Below are positions 46,010-55,098 of a stretch of 64,000 bases of DNA, in pieces. The notes beneath the pieces are model-generated. The model was not told the DNA's origin, made no database searches, and saw only the letters and a list, made by a program, of their open reading frames with translations. A program made the position numbers and the translations under genes. The stretch's first letter is position 1, and each line of letters opens with the position of its first letter. Source of the DNA: Nitrospirota bacterium (GTDB lineage: Bacteria > Nitrospirota > Nitrospiria > JACQBZ01); the NCBI GenBank assembly GCA_016201865.1, contig JACQCA010000019.1, positions 1 to 64,000 on the forward strand, in the 5' to 3' direction.

Positions 46010-46792
46010 GTGAAGCATCGAATCGCGAACGTTGTCGTTATTGTAATCGGAATTGCGGCCGGGGGGTTGAATCCGTCGCATCATGCCTGGGCTTATGAAG
46101 AAGAACGGGTTGCGGACGGCGCTACGATTACCGGACGGGCGATTTTTAAAGGCGCCGTCCCGCCGCCGAGACCGTTCGGCCTGATCGTCTATCCCGATAT
46201 CGAACTTTGCGAGCGGATCTCGGATGGAAAGGGACACCGCCTGCTCCGTGATTTTACGGTTTCGAAGGACGGAGGACTTCAGGATGTGGTCGTGGTTGTG
46301 GAAGACGTCAAGCAAGGGAAGCCCTTTCCAGTATCCGGTCCCAAGATCGCGATCAAGGATTGCAGCTTTACCCCGTTCATGTCCGTGATCCGCGACCGGC
46401 AGAACATGACCTTTCAAAACCATGACAGCGTGATTCACGATATCCAAACCTATGCGATCGAGGACAATAAACGCGGAGACCGGATCTTTGATCGCGCGGC
46501 GCTGGCCGAATCCAGCTTGACTCAGGAGATCAAGCTTCCAAAGGGACAAAAAGTGGTCTGGGTCCAGTGCGGCAAGCACTCATTCATGCAGACCTGGGCC
46601 TACGTCGTGGATAGTCCCTATGATGCGATCACGACGCAGGACGGAACCTTTTCGATCCAGGACCTTCCGCCGGGGCGGTACCGTGTGACGGCCTGGCATC
46701 CTTTCATGAAACTTCGAGAGCAGACAATCGAGGTCGCTCCAAACTCGAAGGTCGTCGTCAACTTCGAATTTGGAAAGCAGGAGACGAAATAA
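46010..46792 (+). CDS. exported cupredoxin-/carboxypeptidase-regulatory-like protein
   Basis: 'GATITGRAIFKGAVPPPRP', 'MTFQNHDSVIHDIQTY', 'GTFSIQDLPPGRYRVTAWHPFM'. Confidence 0.75.
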   Translation: MKHRIANVVVIVIGIAAGGLNPSHHAWAYEEERVADGATITGRAIFKGAVPPPRPFGLIVYPDIELCERISDGKGHRLLRDFTVSKDGGLQDVVVVVEDVKQGKPFPVSGPKIAIKDCSFTPFMSVIRDRQNMTFQNHDSVIHDIQTYAIEDNKRGDRIFDRAALAESSLTQEIKLPKGQKVVWVQCGKHSFMQTWAYVVDSPYDAITTQDGTFSIQDLPPGRYRVTAWHPFMKLREQTIEVAPNSKVVVNFEFGKQETK

Positions 46793-46793
46793 A

Positions 46794-47783
46794 ATGTCGA
46801 ACGAAACCCAGATTCAATGGACCGAAGACGCGCTGAAGAGCGTCGAAAAGGCCCCTCTGTTCTTGCGCGGCATGGTGAAAAAACTGGCCGAGAAAAAGGC
46901 GAGAGAGATGGGGCTGTCGCAAATCACGGCTGACCAATTGACGGCCTGGAAGAACGAATCGATGGGGGCGATGGGCGGCGAGAAGGGTCTTCAAGAGGCG
47001 GCCGATCAGATGGCCAAAGGCCATCTCCCCTGGACGCTCGCGGCGCGCGAGCGTCTCGCGACCGTCCCGGTTTTTATGCGGGAGATGGTGCGGCAGATCG
47101 CGGAAGAGGTTGCGATCGAACGCGGCCATATGGAGGTGAATGTCGAACTGCTTGAGAAGGTCGAGGCGCTGGGCGAGTTTGAGGATCAAAACCCGCGCGT
47201 GGCGATGCGCTGGTCGGAAGGCGCGACAGCATTGCTGATGAAGAAGATCGAAAGCGCGCCGCCCGTGGCGACCGATTTCGTCTCCCAGATGCTCAAGAGC
47301 GATGCCGAGGACCTGGCCCGGACCAAGGGCTTTTCCGAAATGACGGAGGAAAACCTGAGGGCCGTCTGGGAAGCGCCGCTCGAAGAGGTGAAATGGTCCG
47401 AAGAGGCCTGGCGGAGGTTACAGACCTCGCCCGATTTCGTCCGCAGCGGAATCAAGAAGGCGGCCGAACGGCGCGCGCGAAAAGACGGGGCCAAAGAGAT
47501 CTCGTCCGAGATGTTGACCCGTTACCGGAACCAGGCGATGATGAAAGCCGTGATGCGGATCCGAAAGCTCGGCTTCAACGAGCTGACCTTCGATGCCTTT
47601 GACGCGGCCAAACAGAAAGTAAAACGCCTCCGGGGAAACGAGCAGGCCGATAAGCGTCTGAATGAGATCCGCGATTTCATGACCAAACGCCCCGAGAAGC
47701 CCGGCGAAGTTCTCGGCGACGAATTGATGACCCGATTCCGGAAATTCCTTAAGGGTGAAGGCGACCTCAAGCCCGACGCATAG
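46794..47783 (+). CDS. protein composed of 4 PCP_red-like repeats
   Basis: Repeated 'W(T/S)E(D/E)A...(V/A)P.F.R.M.(K/R).(A/I)E..A...G...I' units. Confidence 0.8.
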   Translation: MSNETQIQWTEDALKSVEKAPLFLRGMVKKLAEKKAREMGLSQITADQLTAWKNESMGAMGGEKGLQEAADQMAKGHLPWTLAARERLATVPVFMREMVRQIAEEVAIERGHMEVNVELLEKVEALGEFEDQNPRVAMRWSEGATALLMKKIESAPPVATDFVSQMLKSDAEDLARTKGFSEMTEENLRAVWEAPLEEVKWSEEAWRRLQTSPDFVRSGIKKAAERRARKDGAKEISSEMLTRYRNQAMMKAVMRIRKLGFNELTFDAFDAAKQKVKRLRGNEQADKRLNEIRDFMTKRPEKPGEVLGDELMTRFRKFLKGEGDLKPDA

Positions 47784-47903
47784 CCATTTCCCTCCTTTAT
47801 TTTCCTCCCATCTAAATCAGGACAGGGCCGACCGCCTGATCGGGACGCGAGGGGAGAAGCATGGAATGCTCACGATGACGACCACCGGAAAGAGGTTTTC
47901 CTA

Positions 47904-48686
47904 ATGGAACACGTCGGGCTGGTTCTGCTCACCACCTTTCTCTACGGCTTCCGCCACGGGATTGATTGGGATCATATCGCGGCGATCACGGACATCACCA
48001 GCACCGCACCCTCCCTTTCCGCCGCACAAGCGGGTCGGCCCGTTCTGTTTCTGTCGACGATGTATGTGTTGGGGCATGCGGCGATGGTGGTGACGCTCGG
48101 CTCGGCGGCGCTCCTGGCCCAGGAAATTCTACCCCGATGGGTGGATCCCATCCTGGAGCGGGTTGTGGGAGCGACACTGCTACTGCTGGCCGTCTGGGTC
48201 TTCTACTCCCTGGTGCAGTATCTGCGCGGCCGGGGCGAGTTCCAATTGCGCAGCCGCTGGATGCTCATTTTCTCCGGGATCGCGTACCTCTGGCACCGTC
48301 TGCATGAACGGCTCGAGGGCGGCGCGCACGAGCATCGACATCGGCTGACGCAGTACAGTCCGGTTTCGGCCTTCATCGTGGGAATCATTCACGGCATCGG
48401 GGCCGAGACCGGATCGCAGGTCCTGCTCATTGCGGCCGTCGGCGGGGCGGCCGGACCCAAGTACGGACTGCTGCTGATGGGGAGCTTTGTGACCGGTCTC
48501 GTCCTGAGCAACAGTCTGATCGCCGTGGTCACGGCCGCCGGATTTCTCGGGGCGCAGAGCCAGCGCGGTGTGTACGTGGCGGTCGGCTTGATGGCCGGTA
48601 TTTTCAGCCTGGTGGTGGGCGTCTACTTTGTGACGGGGCGGGCCGAGTCGCTGCCCGACCTGCCCGGCCTGTTCGGCGCGCACTAA
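47904..48686 (+). CDS. NiCoT/NicO-like metal transporter family membrane protein
   Basis: 'YGFRHGIDWDHIAAITDI' resembles the NiCoT HX4DH motif; multiple TMs. Confidence 0.75.
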   Translation: MEHVGLVLLTTFLYGFRHGIDWDHIAAITDITSTAPSLSAAQAGRPVLFLSTMYVLGHAAMVVTLGSAALLAQEILPRWVDPILERVVGATLLLLAVWVFYSLVQYLRGRGEFQLRSRWMLIFSGIAYLWHRLHERLEGGAHEHRHRLTQYSPVSAFIVGIIHGIGAETGSQVLLIAAVGGAAGPKYGLLLMGSFVTGLVLSNSLIAVVTAAGFLGAQSQRGVYVAVGLMAGIFSLVVGVYFVTGRAESLPDLPGLFGAH

Positions 48687-48741
48687 GAAAAAACTTGACG
48701 GCCGAATAAAAAAGGATTATGTGTAATACCTGACGGTTATC

Positions 48742-49059
48742 ATGATGCGAAAGACACAAATCAAGCAGACCGCCCTCGTTCTCACCCTGGTCTATCTCTT
48801 TCTGTCGGGCTTTATAATGGTCGGAGCGGGAGGGCATGCTGCCCATCACAGTGATTCCGCCGACCATGCCGCCCAGCATGCCTCTTTCATCTGCAATTGG
48901 ATGTGCGCCGCCTCCACGTTTGTCCAATCGGCGAATCCACGCTTAAGCCAAAGATTGACGCTCTCTTTTGAGAACTTAGCGGGTTACGCCGACGGCTTCT
49001 ACGGTATCCGTTCCGTCATTTCTTTTTATATCCGTCCCCCTCCCGTCTCCGTTTCATAA
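48742..49059 (+). CDS. small His-rich exported/membrane protein
   Basis: 'GGHAAHHSDSADHAAQHASFICNWMCAASTF'. Confidence 0.5.
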   Translation: MMRKTQIKQTALVLTLVYLFLSGFIMVGAGGHAAHHSDSADHAAQHASFICNWMCAASTFVQSANPRLSQRLTLSFENLAGYADGFYGIRSVISFYIRPPPVSVS

Positions 49060-49188
49060 ACGGATAACCCCATAACCAACATTTCAGGCTTCGTGTGTTG
49101 AGGACGGCCATCGGCCTCCATCGTGTTCGGGGAAGGTCGCGGCCGGCTCTTTCATCACGAGGCGCAAATTGATGACGGGAGGAGACCG

Positions 49189-50124
49189 ATGTGTGACTTT
49201 TTTATTCGATTGACCGGCGTGCTGTTTCTGATCGGCTTGATGGGATGGCCGACGATCCTTTGGGCCCATGGAGTGGTAGGCAAGCGATTTTTCCCGGCGT
49301 CCATCGTCGTGGAAGATCCATTTCCGGCCGACGAAATGACCCTGGCGGCCCCCTCCTATATCAAGGGTCCCGAGGGGAAGGAGACTTCCGTCGGGTTTGA
49401 GATACAAAAACGATTGAGCCCCGATCTGGGACTTTCGGTCGGGGACGAATATCTCTCGGTCAACCCCGAGGAGGAAGGACGGCCCACCGAAAAAGGTTTC
49501 GCCAATCCCGAGTTCACACTGACCTACGCCATGTTCCGCAGCTCGGAACATGAATATATCGCCTCGACGGCCGTCAGTTTTGAGCCGGGAGGGATCGGCT
49601 CGGATAAGGTGGGCGCCGAGGATCTGTCGCGCATCGCGCCGGCCTTCCTGTTCGGAAAGGGGTTGGGCGATCTGCCCGACAGGTTGGCTTACCTGAGGCC
49701 GCTTGCGGTATCCGGCCGTGTCGGCCTGGAGGTGCCTTGGGGCCGAAGCGGTGATGCGGCGGATCTGGCCGGCTCATTCCGTTATGGACTGGTGGTGGAA
49801 TACAGCATTCCGTATCTCCAGTCTTTCGTCAAAGATGTGGGGCTTCCCCGGCCGTTCAACCGGATGTTCCCGATCGTAGAGCTGACCTATGATGTCCCGA
49901 TGAGCGGACCGGATGCACATAAGGCCACCGGGTTCTTAAATCCCGGGATCGTCTGGACCGGAAAGTACGTTGAGCTTGGACTCGAGGCCCAAATTCCGTT
50001 AAACGACCGGACCGGAAAAAATACCGGCGTGGCCGGGTTGATTCACCTTTTCTTGGACGATATGGCACCGAACGTTTTTTCTTGGACGCCCTTTTCGGGG
50101 ACGTTGGGACCGACACGACGATGA
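49189..50124 (+). CDS. exported protein, outer-membrane barrel-like, unknown function
   Basis: ATG with SD GGGAGGAG; signal peptide 'FIRLTGVLFLIGLMGWPTILWAHG'. Confidence 0.6.
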   Translation: MCDFFIRLTGVLFLIGLMGWPTILWAHGVVGKRFFPASIVVEDPFPADEMTLAAPSYIKGPEGKETSVGFEIQKRLSPDLGLSVGDEYLSVNPEEEGRPTEKGFANPEFTLTYAMFRSSEHEYIASTAVSFEPGGIGSDKVGAEDLSRIAPAFLFGKGLGDLPDRLAYLRPLAVSGRVGLEVPWGRSGDAADLAGSFRYGLVVEYSIPYLQSFVKDVGLPRPFNRMFPIVELTYDVPMSGPDAHKATGFLNPGIVWTGKYVELGLEAQIPLNDRTGKNTGVAGLIHLFLDDMAPNVFSWTPFSGTLGPTRR

Positions 50125-50534
50125 AAGCGAACCATTATATAGCCGTTCTATCCGCGGCCGTCGTGCTATTTGGATCGGCGGCCTCGCTCGCATGGGCCCA
50201 TGTCTTCCCGGATCATTCGGAACCGCGGGTGGGGTCGACGCTGAAGACCCCGCCTTCGACCGTCCGGATCTGGTTTGACGGTTATCTGGAGCCGGCCTTC
50301 AGTCGAATCGAGGTCTATTTAGATCAGGCGCCGGGGATACGGCAAAATCAGCATGAAGACCCCACGAGAATGGATCAAAACAACGGCCACGTAAATTCCT
50401 CGGACCCAACGCTTCTCGAAGTAAGCCTGTCCGTACTGCCGCCTGGAAGATATCGAGTGGCATGGAACGTTGTATCCGTGGATGGTCATCGCACGGAAGG
50501 GGATTTTTCATTCACGGTCGGTGGGCCGCCATGA
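50121..50534 (+). CDS. copC: CopC/YobA domain copper-resistance protein
   Basis: 'AWAHVFPDHSEPRVGSTLKTPPSTVRIWFDGYLEPAFSRIEV...YRVAWNVVSVDGHRTEGDFSFTV'; overlaps upstream stop. Confidence 0.9.
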   Translation: MKANHYIAVLSAAVVLFGSAASLAWAHVFPDHSEPRVGSTLKTPPSTVRIWFDGYLEPAFSRIEVYLDQAPGIRQNQHEDPTRMDQNNGHVNSSDPTLLEVSLSVLPPGRYRVAWNVVSVDGHRTEGDFSFTVGGPP

Positions 50535-51577
50535 CGCATTCCCATCTGTTCCTGCATATCGTGATCCGGTGGCTCGATTTCACGGCCCTTGCGGCGGTGT
50601 TGGGCGGCCTGTCCTACCGTTGCTTTGTGCTGACGCCGGCCTGCCGCGCCCGATCCATTTGGAATGGAGGAACCTCCGACCGGGCGCTGATGGCCGTGAT
50701 GCTGGCCGCGCTGGTCGTCACCAGCGTGATCGATCTGTCCCTCCGGACCGTCATGATGAGCGGACGGCCCGTCTCGGAACTTTTTTCGGTGATTCCGACC
50801 GTGTTCTTAAAGACGCATTTCGGAGGAATCTGGATCGGGCGGTTCGGGCTGATCCTCTTGTTGGGAGGGATTCTTTTCCTTGAGGCCCGAGGGATTTTTG
50901 GCAAAACGGCGTCCGGTTATTTGTCGCTCGGGGCCGGGGCCGCTCTGGGACTGACCACGGGCCTTTCGGGTCATGCGGCCAATCAAGGAAACTGGACGGG
51001 AACCGTTTTTGTGGACTGGGTCCATGTCTTGGCTGTTTCGGGATGGGTGGGAGGGTTGTTCATTCTAACGATGCATCTTTCTCCGTTCTTGATCGCGGTT
51101 TCGGGGATCGAGCGGAGGGCCTTTTTGGCGGCGGTCATCCGGTCCTTCTCGACGGTGGCGATGACCTGCGTGGGCGGGCTGCTCTTATCGGGCGCTTACA
51201 ATACCTGGATCCATGTGCATTCCACATCGCTTTTGGTCGGGACGGAATACGGGAAGATTTTGATCCTCAAATGGGCGTTGCTTGTTCCGATGATTCTTCT
51301 CGGCGGGATCAGCCGGTTTTACGTTCTTCCGCGGCTAGAGAACAGCGATGGAAGCCCGAAAAACGGCGTTCTGACGCGCTTGGCCCGTTCAATCATCGAG
51401 GCGGTCTGGAAACGCCCGGACGATCAACGGCTCGAGCGGCTGTTCGTCAGGCTCATCATCATTGAGGCCGTACTGGGGCTGGGGGTTCTGGGCTGCAGCG
51501 CCTGGATCACGCAGCTCCCGCCGCCTCATGAGACGTCGCTCGGTCTGGACCATGGTCAGGGACAGCACACCATGTGA
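50531..51577 (+). CDS. copD: CopD family copper-resistance membrane protein
   Basis: Multi-TM; 'DWVHVLAVSGWVGGLFIL...'; overlaps copC stop. Confidence 0.87.
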   Translation: MTHSHLFLHIVIRWLDFTALAAVLGGLSYRCFVLTPACRARSIWNGGTSDRALMAVMLAALVVTSVIDLSLRTVMMSGRPVSELFSVIPTVFLKTHFGGIWIGRFGLILLLGGILFLEARGIFGKTASGYLSLGAGAALGLTTGLSGHAANQGNWTGTVFVDWVHVLAVSGWVGGLFILTMHLSPFLIAVSGIERRAFLAAVIRSFSTVAMTCVGGLLLSGAYNTWIHVHSTSLLVGTEYGKILILKWALLVPMILLGGISRFYVLPRLENSDGSPKNGVLTRLARSIIEAVWKRPDDQRLERLFVRLIIIEAVLGLGVLGCSAWITQLPPPHETSLGLDHGQGQHTM

Positions 51578-51592
51578 CGGCCGCATACGGTG

Positions 51593-51619
51593 TGGGGACA
51601 GATTTGAAATCTGTCCCCA
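51593..51619. repeat. 27-bp palindrome TGGGGACAGATTTGAAATCTGTCCCCA
   Basis: Second member of the family at 26772..26795. Confidence 0.85.
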
Positions 51620-51626
51620 CCGGGTG

Positions 51627-52070
51627 TTAGTGCGCGTATCGCAGGAAGGCTGCGCAGAGAATGATGAAGAGACCGAGAACCAAAGAGATGTTGGCATAGG
51701 GCACCGCCTGCTCACCGGTCTCGGGAGGATTGGATTTGTACAGGACATTCAGCAGATAAATGCTCCCGAAGGCCGTGACCAAGGCCAACTTAAGGCCCAA
51801 GACGATCACCCAGAGTTTTGAGGCCTTCTCCGCACCCTCTAAGGCGAAATGAACATTCACGCCGCCGGTGATCAGGATCAAGGCCAGGAAGATTCCGGAC
51901 ATTCGGAAATAACGCCTCCGGATGTCCTGAAAAAAAACCTTTGTGGATTCCTGAGGGAATTTCCCCCGTAAGGCCGGCGTCAGTGTCATCACGATGAAGG
52001 CCAAGCCGCCGATCCAGATCACGACCGAGACCAGGTGAAGCCAGTGATTGATCGAAGCCAGGACGCGCAT
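51627..52070 (-). CDS. CopD-like four-TM membrane protein
   Basis: 'INHWLHLVSVVIWIGGLAFIVMTLTPAL'. Confidence 0.75.
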   Translation of the reverse strand: MRVLASINHWLHLVSVVIWIGGLAFIVMTLTPALRGKFPQESTKVFFQDIRRRYFRMSGIFLALILITGGVNVHFALEGAEKASKLWVIVLGLKLALVTAFGSIYLLNVLYKSNPPETGEQAVPYANISLVLGLFIILCAAFLRYAH

Positions 52071-52084
52071 GCGGTCGACTCCGG

Positions 52085-54085
52085 TTAAGCTCTCGGCTGC
52101 TCTTCGGCCGACTTGGCCGCTTTGAATTTTGCCAGGAGTTCATTGAGCATGGCCGGATTCTTCATCGCCTCCTCCATGGCGCGCTTGCCTTCTTCGATGC
52201 CGGCGTTCGCAATCTCAAGCGTGACGGTGTTCGTTCCCAGTTTATGCGCATGCTGCTCGATCATGCCGCGGGTGCAGTCGCGCATGTAACCCGCCGGGAC
52301 CTTCGAAAGCCGCTCAATCGCTTCCGCCGCCCAGTTCAGTTTGTCCATCGCCAGGACCTCGCTTAAGACCAGACCCTCGCTTTCCAACAGCGGAACGGCG
52401 AACTCTTTGGTGATGATCGTCAAGCCCTTCTTTCGACCCGACTTGTCCACCTTGGCCTTTGCCCGGCGTCGCTGGAAGCCGGGAGGGATCATGCGGAGGG
52501 TTTTTCGCGCCTCGTCCGTCCATTGGAGCTGGACGTCGTCATAGGCCGTCTCCATTTCGAGACCCCCCTCGGCCTTTGCCGCGGCCTCAAAGATCGTCTT
52601 GTCGAGGAATTTAAACTGCTCGCCCCCCGCGCCGCAGATGGGGCATTGGACCGGCTCGGCGCCTTTGGCGGTGTGTCCACAGGCTTGACAGACGTAATAA
52701 TTGACCGGTGGGGCCGACGCATCCGTCTCGGCCACCTGCGAGACCATGCCGGCCAGACCCTGACCCATGAGATCCCCCACCACCCCGTCGCTTGCGGTCA
52801 TTTTGTTCCGATCGATGCCGGCCGCGTCTAATTGCTTGCCCATGTTCTTCATGGCGTCGATGGCCGATTTGGGAAGAATGTCGCCCATCGCGCCATCCAC
52901 CACGGCATTGCTGATGATCGTGAACCCCTTTTCGATCGCATACCGGTAGACGGCCGTCTTGGCCATTCCCCGTGCGAAGACCGGGACCCTTTCCATGCGC
53001 TTGAGCGCCTCTTCCGTCCAGGCCACGGTGTATTCCGCGAGCGCATCGATGGGCGGAACGAATTTTCGGCTGGAGATGAGCACGTTGCAAGGGACCAGGC
53101 GGAGCAGGTTCTCGGTGTTGCTGCCGACGTCCATGTCCTCGTCCGAATGGACGCCGATGCGCCCTAGGATCAACAGCCAGGGCTTCTCGCGCCGGACGTA
53201 TTGGAGAACCTTGTCGAACGGTTTTCCATCCAGCAGCGCCGTCTTGATCTCGACGCCCTCCTCTTCCGCCACCTTTTTCGATATTTCAAGATGGGATTGG
53301 TAGATCTTTGCGAGCCCGCTGTCGATCACTTCCTCATGAAGCTTTTCCTGCTGTTTGAATCGGAAGACCTTGCCGGCTTCTTCGGAGAGGACGCCGGAGA
53401 TGCTGTTGAACATCGCGTAATGGAAGTAGGGATCGAAGGCCGAGACGGCATGGACTTCGCAATTCAAGGCCTTGGCCAGGGTCAAGGCTGTTTTGAGGCC
53501 TCCGAACGACTGCGCGCTGCCATCCATCGCGACCGTGATCTTGCCCCCGCCATTTAAGGGCTTCAAATCCTTGACGATAAAGAGATCGGCCGACCGGACG
53601 CGACGCACGACGCGCTCGGTGACGCTCCCGATCATGCTGTCCTTCACCGCGCCGACGCCGAGCGCGCCCATGACGACGAGGTCATAACCGTTTTCGTTGA
53701 TGTCGTCCACTAAGACCTTGAAATTTTTGCCTTCGAGGGACCGTTCTTCCAGAGGAATATTGTCGGCGGCGCATTTTTTTTCAACGACATCCAGATAAGA
53801 ATCCGTGATGATCTGGAGCCCGCGGGTGATCAGAGAGTCATGGATCTTCCGCTGTCGTTCGAGTTCTTGTTCGTCGTGATATTCTTCCGGAAGGCCCGCC
53901 TCCATCTGTTTGAATCGGCGATCGTGCAACTTTGCGGCGTAGACATGGCTCCCGATGACTTTGGCGCCGAACTGTTTGGCCAGTCGGACGCCGATATCGA
54001 TCGCCATGTTCGAATGATCGGAATTATCTACTGGAATGTAGATCTGCTTATACATGCGTGCCCCCTCGTGCCCTCTCCAAGGCAC
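52085..54085 (-). CDS. UspA-UspA fused to three PCP_red-like domains and a rubredoxin-like knuckle
   Basis: Two Usp domains ('GALGVGAVKDSMIGSVTERVVRR', 'GRIGVHSDEDMDVGSNTENLLRLV'); 'VAWTEEALKRMERVPVFARGMAKTAVYRYAIEKGFTII'; 'YVCQACGHTAKGAEPVQCPICGAGGEQF'; two more W-T/A-x-EA repeats. Confidence 0.85.
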   Translation of the reverse strand: MPWRGHEGARMYKQIYIPVDNSDHSNMAIDIGVRLAKQFGAKVIGSHVYAAKLHDRRFKQMEAGLPEEYHDEQELERQRKIHDSLITRGLQIITDSYLDVVEKKCAADNIPLEERSLEGKNFKVLVDDINENGYDLVVMGALGVGAVKDSMIGSVTERVVRRVRSADLFIVKDLKPLNGGGKITVAMDGSAQSFGGLKTALTLAKALNCEVHAVSAFDPYFHYAMFNSISGVLSEEAGKVFRFKQQEKLHEEVIDSGLAKIYQSHLEISKKVAEEEGVEIKTALLDGKPFDKVLQYVRREKPWLLILGRIGVHSDEDMDVGSNTENLLRLVPCNVLISSRKFVPPIDALAEYTVAWTEEALKRMERVPVFARGMAKTAVYRYAIEKGFTIISNAVVDGAMGDILPKSAIDAMKNMGKQLDAAGIDRNKMTASDGVVGDLMGQGLAGMVSQVAETDASAPPVNYYVCQACGHTAKGAEPVQCPICGAGGEQFKFLDKTIFEAAAKAEGGLEMETAYDDVQLQWTDEARKTLRMIPPGFQRRRAKAKVDKSGRKKGLTIITKEFAVPLLESEGLVLSEVLAMDKLNWAAEAIERLSKVPAGYMRDCTRGMIEQHAHKLGTNTVTLEIANAGIEEGKRAMEEAMKNPAMLNELLAKFKAAKSAEEQPRA

Positions 54086-54249
54086 ATCTCCTGCCTGTCG
54101 GCGGGCAGGCGCTTTGGACGGGATTGTTTTTAAGAATGGGAAATGTTAGCACGATCTTTTTTCTAAATCAACACTTTTGTTGGGTTAATCGGGTCTGACC
54201 CGAAGAGGGGAGGGGGGCGCCTTCATCGGCGGGTTGCATGCCGGCGCTG

Positions 54250-54594
54250 TTACTCTTCGACGATCTTGATTTCTCCTCCTCCGCCGCCTTTGACCGGCAG
54301 GGTCCTGTGGCATTTCGGGCATTTAACATAGACCAGGTTGTCGAACAGGCCGATGCTGTAATGATGCGCCAGCATGTCGAAGGACGTCCGGCAGTTTGTG
54401 CAGACCGCGACGTAGCGACCGGTGAGACTCTGAAGCTTCGCTTCCAGAGCCGAAACCGTCTTCTCAAGCTGTCGGAGCTGGGACTGCATCTGCCGCAGTT
54501 GTTCCTGAAGATCCTGAGAGGTCTTGTCTATGGAATCTTGGGAAGCATGCAAAAGTTGTTTGGCATTCGAATCGGACATCATCCTGAATCTCAC
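54250..54594 (-). CDS. coiled-coil plus zinc-ribbon small protein
   Basis: 'LRQMQSQLRQLEKTVSALEAKLQSL' then CTNC...CPKC. Confidence 0.6.
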   Translation of the reverse strand: MRFRMMSDSNAKQLLHASQDSIDKTSQDLQEQLRQMQSQLRQLEKTVSALEAKLQSLTGRYVAVCTNCRTSFDMLAHHYSIGLFDNLVYVKCPKCHRTLPVKGGGGGEIKIVEE

Positions 54595-54666
54595 CTCCGG
54601 AACCTAAATTCAGTCATCCGGACTCTACCATAACCGATTCCGGAATACAAATCGCCCGCCGGGCAT

Positions 54667-55095
54667 CTACGCAACGGGCCCTTTCCCTTCCCGCTCTTTC
54701 AACAGCCCCCGCCATTTTTCGGGGCCTTCTTCGATCTTGAAATTCTTTGTGGCGATGAAGGTCCCGCCGTGATAAAGGTTCACCTTGAATTTTCCTTGCC
54801 CGTACTTCTCGGCGAGGAAATGGAGAAAGGCGGATGCCTCCAAGAGCGATTCGAAGTCTTGAAACCGATACATGTCCAGATCCAGAAACTGGATGATCAT
54901 CCCGACCTTGTCGCTAATCATGAGTTTAATCTCAAAATCCCGGTGCATCTTCTGATAACGGGACTGCATCTCTTCAAGCGGCATCGCTCCCGTTGAGGCC
55001 GTCCTCGTGATCTTGCGGACATATTCCTGGAACATCTCCCAGATCCAGCCGTGGCAAGGATGATTTTGTGGGGATGCCATATCCTTATCTCCCAA
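54667..55095 (-). CDS. conserved-looking hypothetical protein adjacent to NorD-like gene
   Basis: 142 aa ORF, 3 nt from the NorD-like gene start-side neighbour, same strand. Confidence 0.55.
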   Translation of the reverse strand: MGDKDMASPQNHPCHGWIWEMFQEYVRKITRTASTGAMPLEEMQSRYQKMHRDFEIKLMISDKVGMIIQFLDLDMYRFQDFESLLEASAFLHFLAEKYGQGKFKVNLYHGGTFIATKNFKIEEGPEKWRGLLKEREGKGPVA

Positions 55096-55098
55096 GGA

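Noticed and set aside
46794-47783. PCP_red repeats as evidence for photosynthesis
   Set aside because: No bch/chl genes visible; the domain alone does not imply chlorophyll synthesis
54090-54113. Palindrome CTGCCTGTCGGCGGGCAGGCG
   Set aside because: Looks like a common GC-rich dispersed hairpin; only one clear copy here so no family can be supported
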